DNA from: Strix aluco
Taxonomy: Eukaryota; Chordata; Aves; Strigiformes; Strigidae
Direction: 5' to 3'
NCBI RefSeq assembly: GCF_031877795.1
Contig: NW_027436512.1
Span: 2,261,407 to 2,325,406 of the forward strand
Length of the DNA stretch: 64,000 bases
Both the position numbers and the translations under genes were made by a program. Positions 53,344 to 62,809 of the stretch are shown here, one piece after another. The notes beneath the pieces were generated by a model that saw only the letters and a list, made by a program, of their open reading frames with translations, was not told the origin of the DNA and did no database searches. The first letter of the stretch is position 1; each line of letters starts with the position of its first letter.

Positions 53344-54141
53344 TGTTACGGAGGCTTCCAAATAAGCAACCCACCACCAATTTAAAAAAATAAATAGATT
53401 TATTTTTTCCATAAAACCACCAGTCAGCTCTCCGTAGATTACAGATCCGAATGTCCGCAAGAGGAGAACAGAATAACTTTCTGGGGTTTGACAGTAACCC
53501 GAAATACTTTACAAAGCCCCACTCCCCGGGGGTTTAACGACAACCCCAAACGAAAACTTCACTTCCTAGGGTTTAACGGGAACCCGAAACGTAAAACAAA
53601 GCCTCACACCCCAGGGGTTTAACGACAACCCCAAACGAAAACTTCACTTCGTGGGTTTAACGAGAACCCAAAACGAAAAACACAGCTTCATAGCCTAGGG
53701 GTTTAACGGGAACCCCAAACGTAAACTTCACTTCGTGGGTTTAACGAGAACCCAAAACGAAAAACAAAGCTTCACAGCCTAGGGTTTAACGACAACCCAA
53801 AACGCTCTATCACTCACCTAGAAAGTGAGGGCTCTCAACCTCGAGGACCTGCTCAGGGCAGCGTCCCGACCCAAAGTACCTCGAGGAGTTTCCTTGGGCA
53901 GCGTCCTGACCCAAGGGGAGAGTCCTCTGACCGCAGCGTGCAGCTCCAGGGGACGAGCTCCAAATGGCTCCCCCAGGGGACTCCATTTATACCCAGGCCG
54001 AATCTGACCTGTAGTCAATAGCGGCTCCCATTGGTCAAAGGTCTCAGCTACCGCGAGACCCTGAAAACAAAGACAGCCAAAAGCTGCCACGTTTCAACAG
54101 CCAGGAAGCTCTGCTTTCACTGGGCGGATGCACCTGCCACA
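53344..54141 (-). repeat. 5' LTR of ERV-E
   Basis: 798 bp. TATAAAT (53985-53991), a 40-bp tandem duplication (about 53839-53918, CTGCCC/GGACGCTGCCC type), a strong splice donor TAGGTGAGTG (GT at 53816-53817), the hairpin array, and AATAAA (53399-53404). R would be nearly 600 nt long and contain the donor and the array. Confidence 0.93.
53483..53804 (-). repeat. Hairpin array, eight units (5' LTR of ERV-E)
   Basis: Eight units of a palindrome with 5-6 bp stem and 7-nt loop, spaced about 42 bp. Example: GGGGTT 53529-53534, loop TAACGAC, AACCCC 53542-53547. In two units the closing pair is T-A (TGGGTT 53652-53657, AACCCA 53665-53670) instead of G-C, a compensating change. Confidence 0.9.
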
Positions 54142-54872
54142 CTCCTAATACATCTATGATTTCACAACATCGCTTACCCTACAGGGCAAAGCGTGGCTTT
54201 CATGCATATACCTCCAACTGTGACGATAATACAGAATTTTGGTCTTTTAGTCACCGCTTTTTTGCTTCTTTTTTGCTACCAGGAGCCGCTGCTGGGAAAG
54301 CGTTAGCAACATTAGATAAGCTTGGCTGCTGGCTTGCTAAACAGACGAATGCCACTAGCAAGGCATTGTCTGGTCTTCTGTTAGATGTAGATAGCATTCG
54401 CCATGCCACATTGCAAAATAGAGCTGCTATAGATTTTTTGCTTTTAGCACAAGGCCATGGTTGTGAAGATTTTGAAGGTATGTGCTGTATGAATCTCTCT
54501 GACCACTCAGAATCGATTCATGCCAGTATTCAACAACTTAAAAAGGGAGTCTCTAATCTCCAACAAGATGATCGCTGGGATTGGTTAGACAAACTCTTTG
54601 GAGAGTGGGGGCTATCAGGGTGGATAAGAAGCTTAATGAAGACTATTGTTTATGCTTTAACTGTTTTTATTCTCTTATTGCTTTTTTTACCCTGTTTGTT
54701 ACAATGTCTGCAACGATTGATGGAACGCTCCGTGAAAAAGATTCTTTTTGTGCAAAAGGAAGGAGGAGATGTTGGGTATGACCTGAAGGACTCAGACAGA
54801 ACGTCCTGTACTGCTCCGTTGTTAGAGGGGGACGTACTGGAACTTGTAGGCTACAAACCTTGGGAGGCCTGA
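54142..54872 (+). pseudogene. env: env of ERV-D, second part (transmembrane subunit)
   Basis: After the insertion the frame resumes with a furin-type site (YRAKRG), a fusion-region hydrophobic stretch (FFASFLLPGAAAG), two helices around LQNRAAIDFLLLAQ, a CEDFEGMCC motif (CX6CC), NLSDHSESIH, and a membrane anchor (LTVFILLLLFLPCLL). The tail continues 34 codons into the 3' LTR and stops at 54872. The pattern is the alpharetrovirus type, although gag-pro-pol are beta type. Phase matches the first part. Confidence 0.85.
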
Positions 54873-55190
54873 AAAAGGGAAGAGAAAAGCGCTGAGAAAA
54901 GTGCTGATATGGTGAAGAATTGCTAACCTGTGAGTCATGCTTGATAAAGGGCCGAAGACGGTGCAGACAGCTAGGAATTTAGAGTTTTTTACAGGAGCGG
55001 CTTAGTTGCTATTAGTCCAATTGCTAAAGTTTAAGTAGCTACCAATTAGCGCACACTGATAAGAATTCTGAAGCATAGCAATCAATTTAACACGTGCATC
55101 TTCTGATTTTCTATAAAAATGAGTGTTACATGTAATAAAGTGGAGAACTTTGCTTGCATCAAGCCTGCCTCCCGTCTCTCAATCGCGGCA
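54770..55190 (+). repeat. 3' LTR of ERV-D
   Basis: 421 bp, TGTTGGGTAT to TCGCGGCA; TATAAAAA 55112-55119, AATAAA 55134-55139. Next to the GTAAAC duplication. Confidence 0.95.
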
Positions 55191-55386
55191 GTAAACTCAT
55201 TATAGAAGACAGTATCAGTCATATAAAGACAGTTAAATAGAGAAAGGCTGGAGAGTTCATGTGCCTACCAGTACATCTATAGGTTTTTTTAAAACTTGTA
55301 AACAGCGTTCCAACTAAAAAAAGTGTTAAACAGAAGAACTGATGTTGTATTATTAAAAGAAAAGTGGAAAGGTTAGAGGTCAGTTT

Positions 55387-55917
55387 TGTTAGGAACACTG
55401 TAGAACCAAATGATTAGCTGTTAGGATAATGGTAGAAACAATTAACCTGCAAACAATCCTCTATTGTATATGCATGTCAAAAAGCAGGAGCCTAGGTAGG
55501 ATCAATGGGAAGTAGAGACAACGAGCTGCGACGACCTGCCTATGTCTGCCAAATTATGAGGAAACTAGGTAGAAGGTAATTCCAGCAGGGGGAGATCGGG
55601 ACCACCGACTCATCAACCACCAACTCTAATTACACCCAGACTCAAAAGAAGAAAGGGGAGAGGGCAAACTAGGCATGCGTGCTAATTTACATGCTAAGTG
55701 TAGAGATTATGACCAATCACTTAGTAGATGTGTATCAATGTATTGAATATGTACAGATTGCATGTATAAACAGTTGTAGTTTTTGCGACCACGGTGTGCT
55801 GTCTTGGGACAGGCACCCGTGCATGCGCATTCATTTAATAAAGGAAGATACCTCCATCCTGTGTGTGAATTGGGCGTGTGCACTCCAGGTGATGAACCCC
55901 TAATTTTTGGGACAACA
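55387..55917 (+). repeat. 5' LTR of ERV-F (start approximate)
   Basis: Candidate start tgttaggaacactg; TATA-like gtataaac near 55763, ttaataaagg near 55836, end ttgggacaaca. Confidence 0.6.
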
Positions 55918-55922
55918 GTTTC

Positions 55923-55940
55923 TGGTGACCCAGGTGGGAC
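55923..55940 (+). other. Primer-binding-site-like sequence of ERV-F
   Basis: TGGTGACCCAGGTGGGAC five bases after the LTR. It partly resembles a tRNA-Arg complement; I cannot assign the tRNA. Confidence 0.5.
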
Positions 55941-56347
55941 AGCCATAAGGGCCTTGCCCGGATCGTCTTGCCACACCTGACAGCGGAGAATCAGACCGGA
56001 CAGGACTCCAGCATGCACCAACCTCTTCATTGGGGACTCCTCTGGATCCCCTCTGGTGTCAGGCGGTAAACGACTCAATGATGCAACGGTATTGGAAAAA
56101 GAGATATTTTCTAAACAGAAATTTAAGGAAGGGGGAGGGGGGGGAAGATTTGGTGGGAAGTAGCAGGCATCTGGAGGACTTTTGGGTCCTGTTTGGTAGT
56201 TGTGTAAGGTATATTCATGTGGGAATACTCTACAACCTTTTTTGGAAAATCTGCATAAGGCATATTGAAAAAGATACATGGCAGTAACTGTGGAGACGTC
56301 CCCCATTTACCTGGTTTATTCGGTACTGAAATGGGCAGAACTACTTC

Positions 56348-57250
56348 TTGATGAATTCCCCCTTGTTCCCCCTTAGGATGCATCCTGAATTAGTACAAGA
56401 TCTACTACGTAAACTAAATGCTCAAATAACCTTTTCTGAAAACTCAGTGCAGTTGCATATTCCTGCAGAAAACGCTTGGAAAGCCCAGATGTGTTTGCTA
56501 ATCCAGAAGGAGAAAGAATATATAGACATTTCAGAAGAAGTATCCAATGCAGTAATACCACTGATATGGGCATCAGGCAGACTGGGATGTGCAAATATTT
56601 CCTCAGTTAAAATTGAATTGAAAAATGGGGTGCAACCCGTAAGAAAAAAATATCAAATTGGAAGTGAGAAAAGGACTGGAGCCACTTGTTAATTCTTTTT
56701 TGGAATATGGAATCATGAGGGAATGTCAGTCAGAATTTAACACTCCCATTTTACTGGTCCAAAAACCCCATTCTCAAGAATATATGTTAGTCCAAGACCT
56801 ACGAGAAATAAATGCTCGCACTGTCGACATCCACCCCATGGTGCCTAATCTGTATACATTACTTGCTTCCATTCCTGAAAATAACGTCTATTTTACTGTT
56901 TTAGATTTAAAAGATTTTTTTTTTTATTCCTGTGGATGAACAGAGTCAACTCATTTTTGCCTTTGAATGAGAAAGCCCGACTACTGGACAGAAGACTCAA
57001 TTGTGTTGGACTGTATTACCACAAGGATTTAAGAATAGCCCAGGAAACTGACTTTGGGACAAGCTATAACTGTATTTGTACCACATGGAGTGATAGCTCT
57101 CCTAGAGAACAAGGGACACCATTGGATTTCTCCCAGCAGGCTGGTTAAATATCAGGCTGTCCTGTTGGAACAAGATGATGTCACCCTTTCAATGTCTACC
57201 ATTGAAGTGCTAAGGCTTGGACAACAGGCCCAAGCCAGAGTTGACCTATA
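56348..57250 (+). pseudogene. pol: Fragment of pol (RT and connection) of ERV-F
   Basis: The RT start is readable across two frames: an IELKNGVQPVRKKYQI segment (56348-56692), then FNTPILLVQ, LVQDLREINART and VLDLKDFFF (56658-56939). A T-run shifts the frame, and LCWTVLPQGFKNSPG-like residues follow near 57000-57045. The sequence then jumps to connection-domain sequence (TVFVPHGVIALL, SRLVKYQAVLL) at 57060-57250, so the YxDD catalytic site is deleted. Class I type by the NTPILLVQ and REINART pattern. Not functional. Confidence 0.75.
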
Positions 57251-57404
57251 GATGAATCCTGTATATTTTATAACTGATAACCATTGTGCTAGTAGGTATT
57301 GTACTAAGTTATAACAACCCACTTATGCTGGTGTAAAAAGTGCTAAAGTGTTGAAGTACTGAAGCCTGAGCAACAGGCCCAGAGCCAAAGCTGCTAACCT
57401 AGTA

Positions 57405-58092
57405 TGTAGTCATTAACAAAGTATGTAAGCTCACTAGTGAAAGATGCAGCTTAGAATATAATCAGTAGTGAGGATGAAATGCTGAGAGAATGTATCCAAC
57501 TTCCCTTGTTTAGCCTTGTTCAAGGCTGAGAACCCACGTATTTGGCCTTGTTAGAAACTCCCTTGGTTCCCCCCTGAGCCCTGGCCAGGCTTTGGGTGGA
57601 ATCCAACAGGAGAATGAAACCAGAAACTTTCCGCTCAAAACAAAGGTGCCAGCTATTCTGGTTTGCTGATTTTTGGGTATATAAGGCTGGACGCGCTCAC
57701 AGCGACTTTGGATGCCTCACCTACGGGTGGATGCACCGCGTAGGATTTCCCACTTGCCGGGACAGGCTCTCCAAATCCTCGCTGTAACCGGGGCTGCCCA
57801 GCGACTGCGGGTCTGGATGATGATGATAATATATGCAAGTGGTGATGTATTTCTCTTAATCACTATTCTCTCTCTCGTGTAGCAATGATTTGATGCATTA
57901 CCCTGTATTTTCCTGTTTGTTGCTTTAAGTGCACTATTCTGCCTTTTCTTCCTGCATGTTTTCTGTATTACTCTGTTACATTATTTGGTTATCACCAGTA
58001 AAATACACCTACTCTTTTCACTCTGGTGTCCAAGTTTAATTGGTATCCCTAATTAGCAAAACAGTGATGAACCCCCAATTTTTGGGACAACA
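57405..58092 (+). repeat. 3' LTR of ERV-F
   Basis: 688 bp, TGTAGTCATTAAC to TTGGGACAACA; TATATAAGG near 57679. Shares blocks with the LTR fragment inside ERV-B (14580-14948). Confidence 0.75.
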
Positions 58093-60219
58093 CCTGGGCA
58101 CTTGGGCTAGCCTCCCCTGTTCAGTGCTCCAGTGGTGCTGACACGCTATAGGGGTGTGAGCATCGCCAGGATCTGCCGAACCTGCTGGTCCCAGTCCTGA
58201 ACGAGGCTCCCTCCCTTCAGGGACGCAGACCTGGCTGCAAGGAAAACCTCAACCCGTGTCCAAACAGAGGCATGGATGGCTGTGCCACAGGGCTGATGCC
58301 ATCTGCTTTGGCTGCCAGCCCCAGGGTTAAGTAGAGCCTGTGACACAGCTGGCACGGTCTCCTCCCCATTACACCACTTCTCTGCATGCTCACCTCCCTC
58401 ATCTGGCTTCTAAGCTTCTTTTGCAACACTGCAATCCACAGCAGCACTGGGGACCTGCTTCTCCCCTGCTAAGGGCTGAATCCCCCTTTGTGTCTTGCAG
58501 GTGACCCAGCCGCTGCTTTCTCCCTGCTATAGGCCCTGTGGAAACTGAACTGAAAGCAGGAGGTTGCTGCTCACTGGCAGAATTTCTCCCAGAGTCCTGC
58601 TGGGGAGGACAGCAGGAAGGGCAGGGAAGGTGTGTAGAGGGATGGGTGGGATCTCAGCTGGCTACACAAGAGAGCTCCAGCAGTGTAGCCCATGTTTCAA
58701 ACTGTGTGGACAGTTTAGCTCAGCAACTGCTAGCCTGCACCTGCAACTCAAATATGTCTGAGGAGCTTCCCTGCATGTCTGCTCTGAGAGACCACAGGCT
58801 GTGGCTCTGCGGGAGTCCCCGGGGCACAAAAGAGCTGACATGGAGCCAAAACCTGGTTCTGTGATGGCAGAAGCTGGGGGCTCTGTGCAGCACATGGAGA
58901 GTGAACTTCCTAGTCAGACCATGACAAGGGAATGCTGCAGTCCTTAATGCTGCAACACTCCCTTCTCTTTCAACGTCCTTCCCTTTATACCTGGTTTCAT
59001 GTCTGAAGCAGGTGACCTTCCCACACAGTGAATCTCTTGCCAGAAGCATACAGGATTACTTCAAGACTACAAGCTGGGACCCCTCTAACTAACCCTGTCA
59101 GTCTCCCCATCCCCACCTGCTGAAGTCTTCCTGCACCAGTCTGGTATGAGGCCTTTAAGGACCCTTCCAAGACTCAGAATTACTCTTGGATAAAGCTGGA
59201 TTCCCAAAGGACTGAAATAGATCTCCTTTTCTAATACAGCTGAGGCTTTTATTTAGTTTAAGTTTTACTGTGTCCTTTTTTCAGTGAACCTTTGCAGTCT
59301 TGGCTTTGATGCTGCCTGGAGCTGCTGTGAGCCTGTGGGCTATGCCCTGGGTTTGTGGGAGATCAAGGGCAGAAACATTCTCATTCCTTTGAAGTTGGCA
59401 TTGGCTGTGCTGCTGTACGCAGCGGGGCCAGCTCTGCACTCCCTGCTCCAGGGAGCTAGTGTCAGAGCCAGATGGTCTCATAAAGCAAAAGGTTTGTCAG
59501 ATCATCTGTCCTACCTGTGCTTTGTATACTGGAACTTTACTTGGTCACAGTAGTTTGGAGCCCAGAGAAGCGGTTTTGGCTGAAGCACACAGCTCTAGGT
59601 CTGACTTCTACCACCCTGCACTAGCCAGGGAAGGTGGCAGTGTTGAGACCTGTGCCTGTGTGTCTCATGCATTCCTGGGGGGGGGGGGGGGGTCCTGTGC
59701 TAACCACACGCACTACATGGCTCTGGGCCCCTTTGTGTGACAGTGAGCAGGGGTGAAAAGGCACCTGCTCCTGCCTGGTGTTTGGTGCAGCTAATTTTGG
59801 GTGAGGAAGGTTCCCACAACCACATTAGCCAAGCTTTTGGCAAGACTTGCCTCCCACGAGGGAAGAAATGGTTGGGAACTGCAAAGCAAAGGGTGAGTTG
59901 AAGAAGAAGAAACAGGATATGACAAAGCTCAGGAGAAGTGTGAGGTAGGAGCTGCCACGGCCTCTGAATGCTGAAGGGGCCTTGAGTGTGCTTTGCCCTG
60001 CAGTTCCTTCAGAAAAAATATCTTGGCAAGCAAGGGATGAACAGAGGGGATTGAAAACCCAGATGTTAGGGGACAACGCCTTGCTGGGAGAAGTTAAATT
60101 CAGCAGAGCCAGACTCCTCTGGGCTGGGAGAGCCCCACAGCTGCTCTTCTTCAGTCCCATCTTACTGCCTGTGTTACCTGAAAAGTGGATTCATGCCCGG
60201 CGTGCAATAACCCAGTCTT
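58093..60219. other. Unassigned non-repeat DNA upstream of VCP
   Basis: More GC-rich than the flanks, with several short open frames but no recognised domain or exon. A run of G lies near 59681-59692. Confidence 0.4.
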
Positions 60220-60690
60220 AACACGCTCAGGAGAGATATTGTATTTATTCAGTCCTGGGTGCTTGGCAGACTTTTCCACAAATCAAGCACCCCAACAGCA
60301 GGTTTTCATGCTCCTTTTATACAGAAAACCCAGAAGTTAGTACTTTTCCAGAACACGCCTATTAGATACTGATTGGTTAGTGATTAACATACAATTATAA
60401 TAGGGCTTACCTAATGCTTCTACTACTACGCATGCTCAGGGGAAGGGTCTTAACCTGGGCAGGGGTCTTTTTGACCTGTGGGTGTGGTTTTTAGTATCAT
60501 AATGAAGGTAGTTCACTTTCAGGACACTCAAAAGTTGGTTTCATTGCCAAGTTAAGTAATCGAATAGTCACTTTGCCAAGTTGTCAAATAACTCATCCTC
60601 AACACAATCCCAGACATTGTCTTCATGGTCCAGGACATTCTACCTATTTTCTAGGGTTTGGAGATTGGAGCTTGTTCTTCTTGCTTGACC
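60220..60690 (-). repeat. Probable solo LTR (edges uncertain)
   Basis: The minus strand shows tataaaaggagc near 60312-60323 and aataaatac near 60241-60250 at LTR-like spacing, followed by a U5-like stretch. Family not recognised. Confidence 0.4.
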
Positions 60691-61529
60691 TCGCAATTGT
60701 TCCCATATGGTAACTGTAGCTACTAGCATAATCATTAACCGTGGCTACTAGCAAATGTGAAGTGTACTATATCACCTGGGCTTTAAAAAAAGCAGGGCAG
60801 AAGAGAGGAAGCAGGGATTGAGTACTGGTTGGCTCCTTGGAACAGAGCACCAGATAATTAAATTATTCATAAGCACCTAAGAGAAAACAAGGGAGTGCCT
60901 GCCAGCACCGGATGGTTGAGAACAGGCATCGGACACGTGATTCTTCCTGATGTGAGCAGGGCTGGGGCTGTGGGTGCAATGCTGCTTGGCTCCAGCAACA
61001 TTTCTGGCCCTAAGGAAACGCCACCCAGGTGGGGATGTGAGTGCCCAAACAGACCAGGAAGTGGTGCTTGGAGGGGAGTGAGTTGTGGAGGGGTGACCGG
61101 TGGTGGTGGAAGAGCTGTAGGAGGGCCTGTTTCAGGTGGTTCAAGGGGAGCTAGAGTTTCAAACCCCTGATGGGGCAGGGTCTGTGCTGGGACAAGTGGC
61201 TGGGAGCATGAGTCCTGCGATAGGGCCTGTGGGGCAGTCCAGCCCTACCAAAAAAATCAATCAGGGAAAAGAAAACTTGCCAGTGATACAGAGAAATGAT
61301 TACTTGTTTTGAGACTTATTTACTTATTGCAAACTGCTTAGCAACTTATTTACTTACTTATAGCAACTTATAGTATTACTTACAGTATTTTTGAATATTG
61401 CTAAGAATCCTGCTTGCCCAGACTGTTCTGTGGAATTTTACCAAGGACTACTGTGTCCATCAAAACAAAACAGTTTACTGTGAAAATCTACCAAGAACTG
61501 CAGTGTTCAGCAAAATATCATGTTTTTGT
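60691..61529. other. Unassigned DNA
   Basis: No gene seen. Repeated cttatttactta-like motifs at 61310-61385. Confidence 0.4.
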
Positions 61530-62003
61530 CCTTGGGAAACAGATGTGCTCTAACTAGTTGGGTCTTGGTAATGAGTAAAGATAGCCATGTACGGATGGTA
61601 GAAGTTCCATTGGTTCTCTTAGATAAGATAGAAACACACTCTTGGTATTCAAGAAATTGGCCAAGAGAATCTGTGCATGCTCCGAAAGAAAAACAAGGTG
61701 AGAAAGACTACGAGCCTTCCTCCCAAAGCCCCCCGAAGACGCCCCCCAGGAGGCAATGCGCAGGTGCAAAGAGAACATAAACTGCTGCCCCCAGCCTCTA
61801 GAGCTAACCCAGCCTTACTCATGCATATGGATGTTTGTGTTATGTAATCCAATGAATATGTATAGCCACACTCGATAAGTTTTTGGTAAAATGTGCGGTG
61901 GGTGTGCAAGCTTTGTGGAGAAATCCCCTTGCACCCCGGCGCCGGAGTAAACATACCTGCTTTAGAACTCTATTGAGTTGTAGAGTCTTTTTTCCACGAA
62001 TCA
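61530..62003 (+). repeat. Solo LTR next to the VCP promoter (start approximate)
   Basis: Block order matches the LTR at 13290-13773: ccccccgaagacg, a caatgcgcaggtgc block, ccccttgcaccccggcgcc, gagtaaacatacc, ttgtagagtc and an end at cgaatca. An A-run follows (62006-62018). Confidence 0.55.
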
Positions 62004-62249
62004 CCAAAAAAAAAAAATATCGGGGAAAGGAGCCCCGTGGGTACCTTTGGGTGGAGGAAGGGCCGAGCCCCCACACACAGCCTTTCACCCGGGGGAAAAT
62101 GAAGCCTCTGGAGCGCGTCTCCCCAAAGCCTCGCCGAGGCCGCTCCAGGACCGCCCACGACGGGGCCAAACCCGCCCCGCTACCCACGCGCGCAGCTCAG
62201 GCGCGCTCAGCGCACTCCGGCTGCTCCCCGAGCACCCGTCTCCCGCCCC

Positions 62250-62792
62250 TCCTGATTGGCTGCAACCCTCCCCACACGTTTCCCTTTCCTCGGGTGCTAG
62301 CCAATTGCGAGGTGAAGCTAGCCTGGATGGCCGTTATAGTGGGACTTTCCGCCTGGATTTTCTCATTGGTGGATTTTTGCTATTGCCTTCCCGACCCGTG
62401 TTGCCGTGTAGAACAGCGACGGCAGGGGCGGAGCTGCAATTGGCTGACGGGTGTTGCGCTTGCCTCGTGACGACTGGGAAGGGAAAGGGGGGGAAGCGGA
62501 GGAGGGCGAGGGCTCGTTCTTTTTTTTTCCTCGTCCCCTCTCTTTCGCCTCCCCGATTGGCTGAGGCGCTGGTCGATCGGAATTTCCGATTGGTCAGCGC
62601 ACGCTGTTGCTAGGCTGGTGAGGCAGCGTGGGGAGGAGCTTCTCCTTCCGATGAGTCGGCTCTAAGGTTCAATTAGTGTGAAGCGTCTAGACCTGTCGCT
62701 GCCATTGCCGCGAGTTTGTTTGAGAATCTCTGCTGTTTATCCTAAGGAACTATCGCCGGCTGTCTCTCCTCGTCCCTCCCTCCCCCAGCGCT
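62250..62792 (+). promoter_or_regulatory. VCP promoter and 5' UTR, six CCAAT boxes
   Basis: GC-rich, without a TATA box. CCAAT boxes (either strand) at 62255, 62301, 62365, 62439, 62556 and 62589 mark an NF-Y type promoter. A half X-box-like gttgctaggc lies at 62606-62616. The transcription start probably lies at 62600-62700. Confidence 0.75.
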
Positions 62793-62809
62793 ATGGCCTC
62801 GGGATCCGA
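62793..62809 (+). CDS. VCP: VCP exon 1 coding part
   Basis: ATG GCC TCG GGA TCC GA then GTAAGT. The five codons M-A-S-G-S and the split sixth codon beginning GA fit the N terminus of the VCP/p97 AAA ATPase, which extracts ubiquitinated proteins from membranes and complexes. The ATG follows a CpG-island promoter. The rest of the gene lies beyond the window; no second exon was found up to 64000. Only 17 coding bases support the name, so another gene with the same start cannot be excluded. A Z or W copy cannot be told from this. Confidence 0.6.

Larger units (their letters stand above)
49585..54141 (-). mobile_element. ERV-E: class III (ERVL/spuma-like) element nested in ERV-D env
   Basis: LTRs of 671 and 798 bp and a 5-bp duplication CTCCT (49580-49584, 54142-54146). 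Minus-strand order: tRNA-Ser primer site, a gag-like frame, protease-RT, a reduced RNase H, integrase, no env. The RT motifs (FAFTW, NRLPQGYKHSPTI, YQYIDDIL, EIKFLGAWW) resemble ERVL and spumaviruses, and 5-bp duplications fit class III. The LTRs differ in length only through an array of hairpin units. Confidence 0.9.
43013..55190 (+). mobile_element. ERV-D: nearly intact betaretrovirus-like provirus with a nested ERV
   Basis: LTRs of 425 and 421 bp (about 11 substitutions and one 4-bp indel) and a perfect 6-bp duplication GTAAAC (43007-43012, 55191-55196). Order: tRNA-Trp primer site, gag, dUTPase-protease, pol, Cys-rich accessory frame, env. Gag, pro and pol frames are 1, 0 and 2, each -1 to the one before. 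All are open. Env is open on both sides of a 4557-bp insertion (ERV-E, 49585-54141). Env runs on into the 3' LTR. Confidence 0.95.
55387..58092 (+). mobile_element. ERV-F: short chimeric class I provirus relic
   Basis: A 5' LTR ending aatttttgggacaaca (55917), a primer-site-like sequence, about 0.9 kb of pol and a 3' LTR ending in the same 20 bp (58092). The rest of the two LTRs is unlike. Gag and env are absent, and RT is joined to the connection region by a deletion. The start of the 5' LTR is approximate. Confidence 0.7.

Noticed and set aside
53483-53804. CRISPR-like array
   Set aside because: Spaced palindromic repeats, but in a eukaryotic LTR. Spacers are repeated, not unique, and no cas genes are present.
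59284-59553. 89-codon frame as a possible gene upstream of VCP
   Set aside because: No recognised domain, no clear splice sites or start context.
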